Shown piece by piece: positions 38,401-44,362 of a stretch of DNA of 64,000 nt (within the stretch, counting starts at the first letter, position 1; each line of letters starts with the position of its first letter). The position numbers and the translations under genes are program-made. The DNA is from Derxia lacustris (GTDB lineage: Bacteria > Pseudomonadota > Gammaproteobacteria > Burkholderiales > Burkholderiaceae_E). The DNA lies in contig NZ_MUHU01000007.1 in the NCBI RefSeq assembly GCF_002105195.1, positions 1 through 64,000 on the forward strand. Reading direction: 5' to 3'. Below the pieces are notes generated by a model, which worked only from the letters and a program-made list of their open reading frames with translations, was not told the origin of the DNA and searched no databases.

Positions 38401-41400
38401 GTCCGCGCCGTCTTCCGGCAAGGCTCCCGGCTCGTAGCCCTGGACGAAGCCGTCGGCATAAAAGGCTTCGACCGTCACGCTGTCGGTGCCGGTGGCGCCA
38501 TAGGCAATGACCAGATCCGTGCCACTGCGCGCGACCGACCGGATCTGCTCCTGGCCGAATCGGAAGACGATGGTGTTGTGCGTGCCGTTCGAGCCGTCGT
38601 CCTGAATGCGGTCCTGGCCGTCCCCCAGCCCGAAGACGTACATGTCGCTGCCGCTGCCACCGTTCAGGATGTCGTTGCCGGTGCCGCCGTCGAGGATGTC
38701 CATCCCCGGCGTCCCGGCGCCGTTGTCGCCGTAGAGACGATCGACACCGGCACCGCCGCGCAGGACGTCGCTGCCGTCGCCACCGGTGAGGATGTCGTTG
38801 TCGTCGCCGCCGTCGAGGATGTCGTCCTCGATACCGCCGTCGAGATCGTCGTCGCCGGCTCCGCCCGCCAGAAGATCCTTGCCGTCATCACCAAGCAGCG
38901 TGTCCTTGTTGGCGCCACCGTCGAGATCGTCATTCCCGGCACCGCCGACCAGCACGTCGTCGCCGTCCTCGCCGGACAGGTGGTCGTCGTCAAGGCCGCC
39001 GAAGAGCGTGTCGGCCTCGGTGCCGCCATAGAGAAAGTCGTCGCCGTTGTCGCCCAAAAGCCGGTCGTTGCCGGCGCCGCCGATCAGCAGATCGCCGCCC
39101 ATCTGGCTTTCGTCGAGGCCGACCGGATACCACTTCGTGCCCGTGACGTAAGGTCCGTCGCCCAGCAAAGTGTCGTTGCCGGCGCCGCCATAGAGCACAT
39201 CGGCCCCCAGTCCGCCATCGAGCACATCGCCGTTGTCGCCGCCGTCGAGCACGTCGCGGCCCTTGCCACCTGACAGCTCATCCTTGCCATCGCCGCCATA
39301 CAACGCGTCGGCGCCGTCATAGCCCACCAGCAGGTCGTCGTCGGCCTCGCCGTAAAGCTCGTCGCCGTCGTTGCCACCGTAGACGATGTCGTTGCCGCTG
39401 CCACCCCAGAGCCGCACGCCACGGCCGCCGGTCGCAGCCGGCAGCTCCGCCGCCACGTCGCCCAGCTGCAGCGTGTAGTTCACCGCCTGCCCGAGCTCCG
39501 GCGGCAGGTCGCTGCCGATCGCATGGGCGCCCCGGTAAATGCCCACGGTGTTGCCGAGGGTCAGCGTGATTGCGAGGTTGGGTTCGAAGCTGACTTGCGA
39601 GGTGTCCATGTTCAACCACCACATCCGCCCGAGGTAGTTGTCGCCGTGGTCGATTTGCGCCGTCACGCTGAAATCGAAGGCCGCCAACTCCGGATGCGCG
39701 ATCTCGATCCGGGTGCCGTCCTGGTAATAGAAGAAGGCTGCGCCGGTGTCCTGATCGGTCCAGAGCCAGGCGTTGAACGGCTGCCCCTGAACATAGAAAT
39801 AGGTGTCGCGCCTGTCGTTCAGCGCCCAGTCCATCGTGAAGCCCGCGCGCAGGACGTCGTTGCCGGCGCCGCCATGGGCCACGTCCTGGCCGGCGCCGGT
39901 CAGGATCAGGTCGTTGCCATCGCCGCCTTCGAGCCAGTCGTCGCCGGCGCGGCCGTCGAGGATGTCGTTGCCGAGGCCGCCGAGCAGCAGGCTGTCGGCC
40001 GCCCCGCCCGCGAGGATGTCGTTGCCCCGGCCGCCATCGTTGGCGTCGCCGAACAGGAAATCGACGTTGTTGTTCAGGTCGAGCGTGGCGTGACCGGGAA
40101 TCGGCGTGTCGGGTCTCTGGCGGGCCGTGTCGCCGCCGTCCAGATGGAGGCCGAACTGGCCGTCCTGCCAGCCGCGCAGGTAGATCGTGTTGCGATCGTC
40201 GCCGCCGACGTTGATCGCCAGCGTGGTGCCGGTGCCCAGGTCGAGACGCCGGATCTCGATGCCACCGGAGCCGACCCAGGCATGGCGGCCGGCGTCGTAG
40301 GTCGCGGCGGCGAGCCGCGTGCCGAGCAGCGACAGCACGTCGCTGCCCTGGCCGTCCTCGATCAGATCGGTGCCGAAGTCGGCGGCGTCAAAGACATAGG
40401 TGTCGTTGCCGGCGCCGCCGCGCAGCAGGTCGGCGCCGGTGCCGCCGGTCAGCTCATCGTCGTCGGCGCCGCCGTCGAGGCGGTCGGCTCCGCTGCCGCC
40501 CTTCAGCACGTCCTTGCCGCTGGCGCCGGACATCAGGTCGTTGTCCGCGCCACCGTCGAGCGTGTCGACGCCGGCGCCGCCCTGGAGGATGTCGTTGCCC
40601 GCGCCGCCTTCCAGCGTGGTTCGACCGGTGCCGTCGACCGCGAGCACGTCGTTGCCGGCGTCGCCGCGCAGCAGGCTCTCGTCGTCGCCGGCCGAGGCGC
40701 CCAGGTCGTACAGATAGTCGTTGTCGGCGCCGCCCGACAAGGTGTCGCTGCCCGCGTTGCCGTTCAGGAAGTCGAGGCCCGTGTCGCCGTGAAGCTCGTC
40801 GTTGCCCGCGCCGCCGTAGAGCACATCGTTGTTCGCGCCGCCCATCAGCGTGTCGTTGCCGTCGCCGCCAAGCAGCCGGTCGCTGCCCGTGTCGCCATCA
40901 AGGAGGTCGTTGCCGTCGTTGCCTTCCAGGTGGTCGTCGCCGCCCAGGCCCAACACGGTGTCCTTGCCGCCGCCGCCATAGAGGCGATCGTCCATGCGCT
41001 CGCCGGCGAGACTGGACTCGTCGGCATCGCTGCCGAACAGCACATGGCGAGTCGTCATGGTCAGGCCGCCGCGCTGAATGGTCAGTCCGCTTTGGCGGTC
41101 TTCCCAGACGGTGTGTTCGCCGTCGTAGGGCGTCGAGGCCGGATGTCCATCGCTTCCCCATCGAGGTGGTTTGCTGCTGTCGTAGTCCGCGTTGATGGCG
41201 TTGAAGTAATCCTTGCGGATCAGCAGTTCGGCGCGGTCTTTCAGCCACTGGTCGCTGATGTGCAAGGCGGTCGTCGAGGCGGCGCCACCCGATTCGGCCG
41301 CCATCAGTGCGTCCTTGTCGGATCGCCATTGCCGATACACCTCGCCCCATTGCAGTTTCAGCAGTGCATCCAGCGCTGCCGATTCGCCGAATTTCAATAC

Positions 41401-43179
41401 AAAGGGACTGAGCGAATAGAGTGCTGCGAAGGTACCGAAATCCTTCCGGGCAGTATTTGCCAATTCTGGGGATGTGGAAAGCGTCAACTCGATAGACACC
41501 TGCCCCCTTGCCAGCTCCTTGTAGATGTCACTTTCCTGAATCCGCTGTAATACCTCATAAAACTTTGTTCGCCCGGTAAATCCACGAGTATCAGCAGGAT
41601 CCGTTTCCCACCAGGTATTGCCGTCCGGCGAGCCGATCAAATGATTGAGGGAGTTTCGGGCCAATTCGGGGCCGAGCACCAATTCAGCGAGTACATTCAG
41701 CATATTCTCCAGCACGTCGCCTTCAGCTTGGCCCTGATCGCCCCCAACGGCTACGGCGCCCTTGGATGCCATCCAATTTGACGCTTCCTTTAGAATGAGC
41801 TCGAGCGTTGCTTGACTGGGAGATCGCTGCGCCTCAGGCAACAAATTCAGGAAGGTATTTTGTACGTTCAGTGAATCGATCAGTAGCACCAGACTATGAG
41901 TGTCGCCAAAATCCTTTGTGGGAAATCCGGATTCCAGCAGTTTCACCTCCAGATACCATAGCGACGTCAAGGCTGTGTCAAGCGCGATGCCGCCCCGTAG
42001 CAGCGGCTGATCCTCGATGAATATCTTGATATCGTTGGCGGTGAGGTGCCATTGTGAATTGGCGACTGCCGATGGCGCGGGTGCCGCGACAACATCGAAC
42101 TGGGGTGTTGTGTTGGCAATCATCCAGGCAGGAAGCCCTTCCTTGCCATCGAATGCTCTGAACAAGCCGTCCACCAGACCAAGCGCGCGGGTATTGGCGC
42201 TGACCTCCAGTACTGCCATCTGGTAATTGAGGTCCGCTTGGGAAATTTCGTTGAGGGCGACTTGGCGCGGCGAGGCAATTGAGTCACTTCCGCTTTTAAC
42301 GTCTTTTAGGCGATTTACCTCTTTAATAATATCCTTGATTCTAAGATATGCGTCACGCACCTTTCCAGCTTGCTGGATGGTCGAGAAATCGACCGCATTT
42401 ACCGTGTCATCCAGCGATGGATTCGCCAGGCGATTCAATTCCGCTTCGTCGATTCCGTTCATTGGCTGCCCGCTGCGCAGAGCAGCCTGGGCACGGAGGT
42501 AGATGGCCCGCAGTCCTTCATTCGTGATCTGGTTGCTGTAGTCCTGTCTCGACAGTTGATCGAAATTGCTGATCAAGGCCTTGAGCGTGATTCCATTGTC
42601 GGGATTGATTGCGCCCACGCCGGCACCGTTGAAGGTCACGGTTTCGGTTGCTGCGCCATTGATCAGATTGAAGGCGGTGGCGAGGTGTCCACCGAGGCTG
42701 TAGCCCGTGACGCTGAACGCTTTTCCATTCAAGGGACCGCCGGCCGCAATCAGTTCGTTCTCGTACCAGTCCTGCATGTCGCGGATCTGGCCCCAGGCGA
42801 AGCCTGTCTTGCTGATTTCCAGAACGTTGGTTGCCTCGTTGTCGCGCGCCGCGTCGTCGAGGAATTCGGTGCTGCGGAAACTCAGGACGAGTTCGCCTTT
42901 CTTTGCGCCGGTGACGGGGTCATCTTCTACACATTTGAATAGCGTTCCACTGAAGCCGGTGTTGGTAGTGTGTTGAGCCTCAACGATCCAGTGTTCTACG
43001 AATTTAGTTGCTTGGGTTACGGTGAAGCGACTAGCGCGGTTATTGCCATTTATCAGCGCACGCTCTAAATTTTCGCCTACCTTAATGGTGCGATTGTCAT
43101 TAGTGAGAAATGCCTCGGCGGCCATTTGCAAGTCGGCATACTTCAACAATTCGGCGATGGTTGGTGAGTTCATTTCCAT
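23401..43179 (-). CDS. Giant type I-secreted RTX protein with lipase and metalloprotease domains
   Basis: The frame encodes 6592 residues in one uninterrupted run. Residues ~55-210 are a lipase-like alpha/beta hydrolase (SFRSTEF and GYSLGGH with nucleophile Ser161). Residues ~210-710 are helical and unassigned. RTX blocks (GGxGxD) lie at ~720-1030, 1035-1110 and 1260-1530. Residues ~1626-1825 form a serralysin-like protease with zinc site HETGHALGLKH (His1771, His1775, His1781) and Met-turn Met1800 (VMSYTR). Then come RTX units with about sixteen copies of the module ending FADGTxW, up to ~4700. Ig/cadherin-like (He_PIG) domains and three VCBS-type domains (NDAPxxxxD) fill ~4710-6200. A last RTX block and an ALGGDLAYRYACNTLAG tail, like type I secretion ends, complete it. 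There is no N-terminal signal peptide. A matching exporter lies upstream. It probably acts as an extracellular lipolytic and proteolytic adhesin or toxin; targets are unknown. The first 1.8 kb is AT-richer than the rest. Confidence 0.93.
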   Translation of the reverse strand: MEMNSPTIAELLKYADLQMAAEAFLTNDNRTIKVGENLERALINGNNRASRFTVTQATKFVEHWIVEAQHTTNTGFSGTLFKCVEDDPVTGAKKGELVLSFRSTEFLDDAARDNEATNVLEISKTGFAWGQIRDMQDWYENELIAAGGPLNGKAFSVTGYSLGGHLATAFNLINGAATETVTFNGAGVGAINPDNGITLKALISNFDQLSRQDYSNQITNEGLRAIYLRAQAALRSGQPMNGIDEAELNRLANPSLDDTVNAVDFSTIQQAGKVRDAYLRIKDIIKEVNRLKDVKSGSDSIASPRQVALNEISQADLNYQMAVLEVSANTRALGLVDGLFRAFDGKEGLPAWMIANTTPQFDVVAAPAPSAVANSQWHLTANDIKIFIEDQPLLRGGIALDTALTSLWYLEVKLLESGFPTKDFGDTHSLVLLIDSLNVQNTFLNLLPEAQRSPSQATLELILKEASNWMASKGAVAVGGDQGQAEGDVLENMLNVLAELVLGPELARNSLNHLIGSPDGNTWWETDPADTRGFTGRTKFYEVLQRIQESDIYKELARGQVSIELTLSTSPELANTARKDFGTFAALYSLSPFVLKFGESAALDALLKLQWGEVYRQWRSDKDALMAAESGGAASTTALHISDQWLKDRAELLIRKDYFNAINADYDSSKPPRWGSDGHPASTPYDGEHTVWEDRQSGLTIQRGGLTMTTRHVLFGSDADESSLAGERMDDRLYGGGGKDTVLGLGGDDHLEGNDGNDLLDGDTGSDRLLGGDGNDTLMGGANNDVLYGGAGNDELHGDTGLDFLNGNAGSDTLSGGADNDYLYDLGASAGDDESLLRGDAGNDVLAVDGTGRTTLEGGAGNDILQGGAGVDTLDGGADNDLMSGASGKDVLKGGSGADRLDGGADDDELTGGTGADLLRGGAGNDTYVFDAADFGTDLIEDGQGSDVLSLLGTRLAAATYDAGRHAWVGSGGIEIRRLDLGTGTTLAINVGGDDRNTIYLRGWQDGQFGLHLDGGDTARQRPDTPIPGHATLDLNNNVDFLFGDANDGGRGNDILAGGAADSLLLGGLGNDILDGRAGDDWLEGGDGNDLILTGAGQDVAHGGAGNDVLRAGFTMDWALNDRRDTYFYVQGQPFNAWLWTDQDTGAAFFYYQDGTRIEIAHPELAAFDFSVTAQIDHGDNYLGRMWWLNMDTSQVSFEPNLAITLTLGNTVGIYRGAHAIGSDLPPELGQAVNYTLQLGDVAAELPAATGGRGVRLWGGSGNDIVYGGNDGDELYGEADDDLLVGYDGADALYGGDGKDELSGGKGRDVLDGGDNGDVLDGGLGADVLYGGAGNDTLLGDGPYVTGTKWYPVGLDESQMGGDLLIGGAGNDRLLGDNGDDFLYGGTEADTLFGGLDDDHLSGEDGDDVLVGGAGNDDLDGGANKDTLLGDDGKDLLAGGAGDDDLDGGIEDDILDGGDDNDILTGGDGSDVLRGGAGVDRLYGDNGAGTPGMDILDGGTGNDILNGGSGSDMYVFGLGDGQDRIQDDGSNGTHNTIVFRFGQEQIRSVARSGTDLVIAYGATGTDSVTVEAFYADGFVQGYEPGALPEDGADTTPQGAIAQIVFEDGTVWDREKILELAPPPDIPVVDPFADAHLPYFVSALLSRDEVRSAGKHVLTFSFAASFYPDERNPHLFTEDQKNAVRTALARFSAVIDVSFVEQTDGGTADLRYVLDDLTGVEAGAFAGYAVAATGNIHLNSRLFAERIEDEFGESTTRQSLSEGQTGFEVILHETGHALGLKHPFEAPLLPDTENSNANTVMSYTRTTDPAVALAPFDVAALQYLYGVARDTRTGDDVYGFGDRFIADAGGVDRFDASQATQDAVIDLGPGGWSSLGGKSASILAPGQSFVGYGSSIENASAGAGNDTLIGNALANVLSGGDGNDSIAGGRGNDLLQGGAGEDTYVFALGDGEDSIADAEGQSRLRLGGVGTADVYYSQGVLRYGAQGDRIAVDLARVSELVVGDASYDATAIAAMFGPASSDAADLTLAPGMVDGALHGSGNWNITGNDRDNVLAGNDGANWLDGGTGADTLIGGAGDDVYFVGESGDVIVEAAEGGDDTVLSTVDLTLAGNVENLTLIGSALRATGNAGNNTLKGNLQDNVLTGGAGNDLYVYGRGGGADQVVDLDTTPGQHDVLRLGAGIDPGMVTITRDHHDVTLAFADGGAVILKSQVNARGMGVERVEFADGTTWTAADLLGMALLIEPPPQHLVGSNAGDELVAGDGSDVIIGGAGSDTLVGADGNDLLYGNVAPGANAQAALDDDLLSGGGGNDTLDGGQIADHDTLLGGSGDDTYLFDVGSGDDLIVESDDVGNADSIVFGDRIGLDEVAFERSGDDLIVRLTGTNDRLTLRQFFGAPEATVEYFKFGHNGWWTTLTADDIRWWVSQGSDADDAISGFASADSMWGGDGNDTLLGLGGADTLDGAHGRDFLQGGDGGDTYLFAIGDGRDVIVDDGIAGEDVIRLAEGILPGATRAARLDADLLLLVGNQSDWIRIKDWFAPQGPTIEALEFADGTRWSAQELSDRAVNGIGSVAADLMQGTGDDDVLLADAGDDTLRGGQGRDLLLGGQGNDRYAYALGDGNDTIADLGSSDLDTLVFDESVDSTAIVVRRDAANLYLDLPDGAVVTVQDWYADDANRLEAVRFADGIRWDRSELERRATLPSSGDDYLVGTGTGDLLDGGQGNDILRGLGGDDTLAGSQGLDDLDGGAGFDVYRFNSGDGHDRIFDASGDGVLRFGSGFQPQDVQVLHEDGFIVLRHYGTSDEVRLHTGADGLPEIERVEFENGAVWTRQAVASYVMQMPTTGRDFLGGTLRGEILDGLGGGDLLNGWGGDDRYVFRSGYGVLTIGNPNSLQGDSGGSDTLLFGAGISPEQLRIRRIRNALVIDIEGAQDSVRIESYFSVESRIEFFVFADGQQWGYDDVMQRIRVTDGTSAAEAIFGSDRDDVLDGRDGNDTLLGGKGNDSYAIDAASGSDLIGDTEGSNRIVLGPGLDAENLVVSTVTEEWWNSTGHNGQTKLDFGWGVTYLQPGTVLGRIVASDGTVLVSDLEAYRIHTASGNDANDTLTGSIGPDSMTGASGADVLRGGAGRDTLLGGTDNDLLWGGSGNDSLIDDQGSNVLDGGDGDDEISGTGHLRGGNGNDQIKAYGDSLVDGGQGNDTLNLVGSASVIFGRGSGTDRIGSSNGAGYLILAGVSATEVEIEGGAVDGVVAPLTLRISGSGDSLVGIERATGIVFNDGTRWSGAEIAAHADRPTVGTDAADTLLGGSGADSLDGGLEADWIAGGAGDDRLNGGDGRDWLNGGDGNDTLLGGAGPDALNDGAGNDLLLGEGGNDYLTLSGGDNTIDGGLGDDTVGIPRIDGINVIRFGRDSGSDRIDMRAMPVGAAATARLVIELGVEFVPGDVAFVRSIDSGSSQSDSLALIVNDTGQRLTFSAWFLQSQPIIPMEVRFADGTVWSHDTIFSMFASALAPGISGVPDYRDRLINGTDGADTLQGFGGNESLNGGAGADSLKGADGQDTYDGGLGNDTLNLYESTERPQQTDTIVFGYGSGADLVIYANGADVIQFGTGIRWQDVSVSRPAGSIDLLLSLSGSLADVLRIQSWGYSQDRIHTLRFADGAVIDLAHARSDPTIGTAGADYVDPTTASPLADVIHGLDGNDVLYGGDGDDSIYGDAGADVLNGNAGSNRLDGGAGDDLYRIEYFNTDTVVLGFDSGRDTIDRQRPDDHPTPRWIEFASNVQREDVRIRDIVFSPSGFFFSVALRDSTATLGPLWGQFDASGRPWTMASLVFGDGSVIDGRTLFTAILHDAPADGTDLQFGIDADDDLVAGAGSSRIYGGSGDDRLTGGESADTLSGGAGGDWLRGGNGADTLSGGIGDDTLDGGAGNDLLSGGAGHDVLRFEAGFGRDTVDLGITEPEGLDRIEFGAGIRPEDVAVRLDASYSAPALLLDLGGQQVRVNYGWQTASANGSTAQALQLAEIRFADGTIWTTADIALRLTPATAGNDSLVGSTGNDQLVGRAGNDTLGGSTGNDTLLGDDGDDRLLGNAGRDQLEGGKGDDVVEGGSGSDTYIFNRGDGRDTVADFGTNPDDLDTLMFGTGIQVSDVTREIVNGNLVLHVDGDADAVTLFGSGGFPLSVERIRFADGTVLDPLTWIARDSVVELDRNQGAVVVSAGRVFDTLAMGAEIVPDTVEVRRESADLVLQSGGDSLRFTSWYETAANLMPIMQVRFADGTVWTVADLLRRASIRTGSSDNDRLLVNGADPALLEGGAGDDYLAGGAGDDRLFGGKGNDTLVGGMGADLLEGGDGDDLYVVDDLDQVIERAGGGIDTVRLLASQDVVVAGMIEGVEILGSAAINVTGNDADNRLTGNAASNRIDAGTGNDTLDGGAGADILIGGTGDDRYVVDSAADTVIELAGEGVDTIASLVTQTLAAGSGVENVELLGLANVNATGNDQINVLTGNAGRNVLRGLGGNDRLDGGTSADVMYGGTGDDTYVVDDQADQLVELIGEGNDQVFSGVSFLLADQVERLTLTGSADLNGTGNALANVLTGNAGANTLVGDAGTDVLDGASGADLLCGGAGDDQYLFALGDGHDMIDDNDAAASISSNDVLILQAGILAGDLVVRRAANDLLLSIRATQDRLTVRNYYLGSGAIETIRFADGTAWTATQIEAAIVASGTNLAPVLANAPADQLINSGVHFELDLNGVFVDANPGDTPYARATLGNGEALPSWLHFDSTSGRLSGTPSEGDVGSLTIRLLATDSGNLGLQDEFNLSIRNPNDTSPVIWRPLADQQGHQGAALDFVLPPDAFNDFDAGDSLTYSAALASGAPLPDWLHFDGRSGRFSGQPGRADVGITAVTVTATDMHGRAASDTFVIAVADDVNDPPRVLRMLPGPVLWQGQALDLTLPVDLFVDREGSAVIAAVTLASGEALPSWLHYDAATRRLTGVAGAESVGVTTVRVVGRDEQGLTAFEDIDVVVGNINDAPIVGHSIDTVTTREGSATAISLPTDVFTDPDRGDVLTYHLRQLSAPEHARGGFRLDASGGLLNLVPDYYGNGFAYSRLDFWDVGTWRFALVAFDRLGLEATTEFTVEVDPSGVNHVPVVVQDLLNPWETAPAPTWDRFRGINSWGEPDTRIVATMNETVPVLIPKFFDVDHDTLNVSVLLAGSNSLGDWVYDAAMHALHYEGATPPPRRQTFDIIADDGHGGRAMTRLKVIANRAPTIDTIPEIVLRENQAFSVVLPGSLFHDADGDKVTVSAMSSYRELSSFNRLTHQVELWGRVTTEAGNVTMISGNPGDFAPGTYYLTLTALDNFAEDYREPDGLRHDWVGGATRQVKITVLGEYDAPRLLTPLPDLAISEGDAFALDASTGFIELDSDQTLRYSAMLANGQALPSWLSVDTASGRLSGIPDPEDVGDYSIQVSATDLRGNTVSDTFSLSVSLSDRNHVPRLTLPAPDQVYRRDQTFSFQLPRNTFVDFDSGDALTYRATLLSGAALPSWISFDAATRTFSGRVPASQRASTEIQVMVTDRLGATATDTFSLGIDEKTLPPILVQPIADVAVQEDSIFELVLPGGTFSDPDSSGALVFSVTRIDGSPLPPWLSFDSATRTFRGTPANGDVDVLQLRVTATEPDGGSVSDIFQLTVLGVNDAPTVTGEAFTADRDGRLTVSAAVLLQNDVDIDTPHAQLRVSSVSDAVHGTVSLSAQGVVEFQAESGYAGTARFSYSVEDGQGGVSKAEVSVEVPRSDVAPVARDVMLDLNEDDDRTLGAADFSYTDADGVGMLQSVLVSPVAGSGHLYLDGQLVSSATRVDRIGLDAGHLVFSPGHDESGSAYARFEFRVSNGLESDNVATLNLNVKPINDAPVISPDAARVDEDANTPVLGNLLSNDHDVDAGDVLAVDSPGTYLGQHGTLTVQADGSYAYQLDSASPAVQELRQDQVLTDRFLLAVTDGVARVDNTLVITISGSNDAPITQPDYGRLQEDFARTVSGNVLLNDSDTDKDDQLSLATAGTYEGLYGTLVLGSNGAYVYTLNNTSAAVQALATGEKVTDSFAYSVQDADGSRSVSTLSLNIFGTNDAPVLKEPICDQVVRARRAFRLDLPDGMFADRDHGAVLTYSATLDDGSALPSWLTFDPNGLVFSGTPTQCANGQVFVVSIRARDEHGANVIDTFNLRVDSTKGIQLMGTRFNDYLIGSERDDYIDGCAGSDKMMGGDGDDVYVVSEAQTLLRQGDQVIESAGQGYDTVRTSVTYTLASNVEALNLEGSANVNGTGNALDNWLVGNDGCNTLDGADGNDLISAGCGNDFLAGGNGADVLEGETGNDRLLGGAGNDALFGGSGNDVLSAGSGAALLVGGAGNDELYAGTAATVLAFNRGDGRDILHLQNASSPITLSLGGGIRYADVSFRRVAGNLYVDMAGAPQDSICIADYYLLSRKPPLTLQFMLEPAGAYVRGSTDSLRDNKIERFDGGKMIAEFDRVTGNDCQPPGGRQWTGLMNLLLASQFSGSGSDVLALGGDLAYRYACNTLAGMPQFDGNSTLLDLQFGLVPQLISRPLVGGCGAGPVLAGR

Positions 43180-43190
43180 GATCCTTGTAA

Positions 43191-44015
43191 TTATTTGGCG
43201 GGCTTGAGGGCTTTTTCGACGAAATCAAGGGTTTGCCAAGACTGTGCAGAGGAACCAGGCACTCGATATTTTGGATTTGGGGTGCGATGAAAATCTGGGC
43301 AGGCATGATCCGCCGCAAACAGCCAAGGGGACCGTCCTCCTGCGCGATTGCCTTGGCCTAGGTCTACCATATATCCAATTCGTTCAGCGATGACTTCATT
43401 GGTTTGCAGGTCGATTATCCTGAGCAAACTGCCAGCGATCCAATATTCACGTTCTTCTCGAGTTGAGATATCTTCATAGGTCAGTCCATAGCGTGCAGTG
43501 CGGTTGGAGGCAGGGGTCGCAGTCAACGCGAATCGCGTATACCCCTCTAGGGCGGCACTATTAGTCTTCCAAGGTTCATCAATGCGGCCAGTGTAACGGT
43601 ATAGTTTTCCGTTATTTTGCTCTTCGGCTTCGATGTAATGATAGCCAAGGCGCGGAAAGCTTTCTTTTGACTCAGGAGCCTCTTTCCCTTCTCGATAGCT
43701 ATTGCGGAGAAATGACTTTATATATCCAGCGCCGCCCATATCATCACCATAGGGATCACTTAGTTTAAATTGATCGCCAAAGTTTGTTTTTTGGGGGCGT
43801 ACCTTCAACAAATACACCCCTTCTACGTTATCAACGGTCCGGTAGATAAACTCCCCCGACTTCTTGCACCGCTCCTGCCACATCGCATAAGCGGTCTCCG
43901 ACCGAATACGCGCTTCCCGTCGCTCCAGCATGCCGCCGATGCATCCAGTCAGTGCAGCCGATGCCGTCAATCCGACGAGGCAACGTGCCAGTACCGTCAA
44001 TATTCTTTTGTTCAC
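43191..44015 (-). CDS. Lipoprotein of unknown function, candidate partner or immunity protein
   Basis: I start at the GTG at 44015 (AAGAGA upstream), giving 274 residues with a lipoprotein signal MNKRILTVLARCLVGLTASA and lipobox ALTGC. A TTG at 44033 would add six residues. After Cys the protein is soluble, with repeated aromatic blocks (SGEFIYRTVDNVEGVYLLKV, KLSDPYGDDMGGAGYIKSFL, RYGLTYEDISTREEREYWIAG, SLLRIIDLQTNEVIAERIGY). I do not recognise a named family. It ends 11 bases before the giant RTX gene and is transcribed with it. Its base composition is about 50% G+C, far below the window average. Lipoproteins beside lipase toxins often protect the producer's envelope, so immunity is a reasonable inference. 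A chaperone or surface anchor role is also possible. Confidence 0.75.
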   Translation of the reverse strand: MNKRILTVLARCLVGLTASAALTGCIGGMLERREARIRSETAYAMWQERCKKSGEFIYRTVDNVEGVYLLKVRPQKTNFGDQFKLSDPYGDDMGGAGYIKSFLRNSYREGKEAPESKESFPRLGYHYIEAEEQNNGKLYRYTGRIDEPWKTNSAALEGYTRFALTATPASNRTARYGLTYEDISTREEREYWIAGSLLRIIDLQTNEVIAERIGYMVDLGQGNRAGGRSPWLFAADHACPDFHRTPNPKYRVPGSSAQSWQTLDFVEKALKPAK

Positions 44016-44033
44016 TGCTGATCTCTTTGCCAA

Positions 44034-44362
44034 AAGCAGTTGGTGAGTTGTTGCAAGGATGGCCGCGCGACGATCTTTATCGGCGATGGAATTCGGGCTG
44101 TTCGTTTCAATGACTGCCGATCCTCGTGCAACGGCTCTCGATTCGCCTTGCCGAAAGTCTTCGGGTTGGAATCAGGAGAATCTTCGCGCGATGCAATTCT
44201 TCTTCCGCCCCTTCGGTATTCGCTGCTCGATCCATGCCGTATTGACCGGATTGCCAAGGGCTTCAACGTCAGGCGCCGTCTCCCGGTGGCGTCGATCCAC
44301 GACCGGGCGGCAGCGCGGGTGAAAACCTCCGCCAGAGCACCTCGGGCCGGTACGGCGTTCGT
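44034..44362. other. Gap between the lipoprotein and TolC-like genes, no gene supported
   Basis: These 329 bases lie between two leftward genes and contain only short frames in several phases with no conserved motif. Composition shifts from AT-richer near 44040-44230 to GC-rich near 44300. A promoter for the lipoprotein and giant gene may be here, but I see no clear -35/-10 pair. The stretch may be the scar of an insertion between exporter and cargo genes. Confidence 0.4.

Noticed and set aside
39523-41550. 675-codon and similar rightward frames opposite the giant gene
   Set aside because: Antisense of GGxGxD repeats gives regular VVAGAA-like strings; this explains their length.
44012-44266. 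84-codon leftward frame between the lipoprotein and TolC genes
   Set aside because: Overlaps the lipoprotein start in another phase, with no conserved sequence and no convincing start site.
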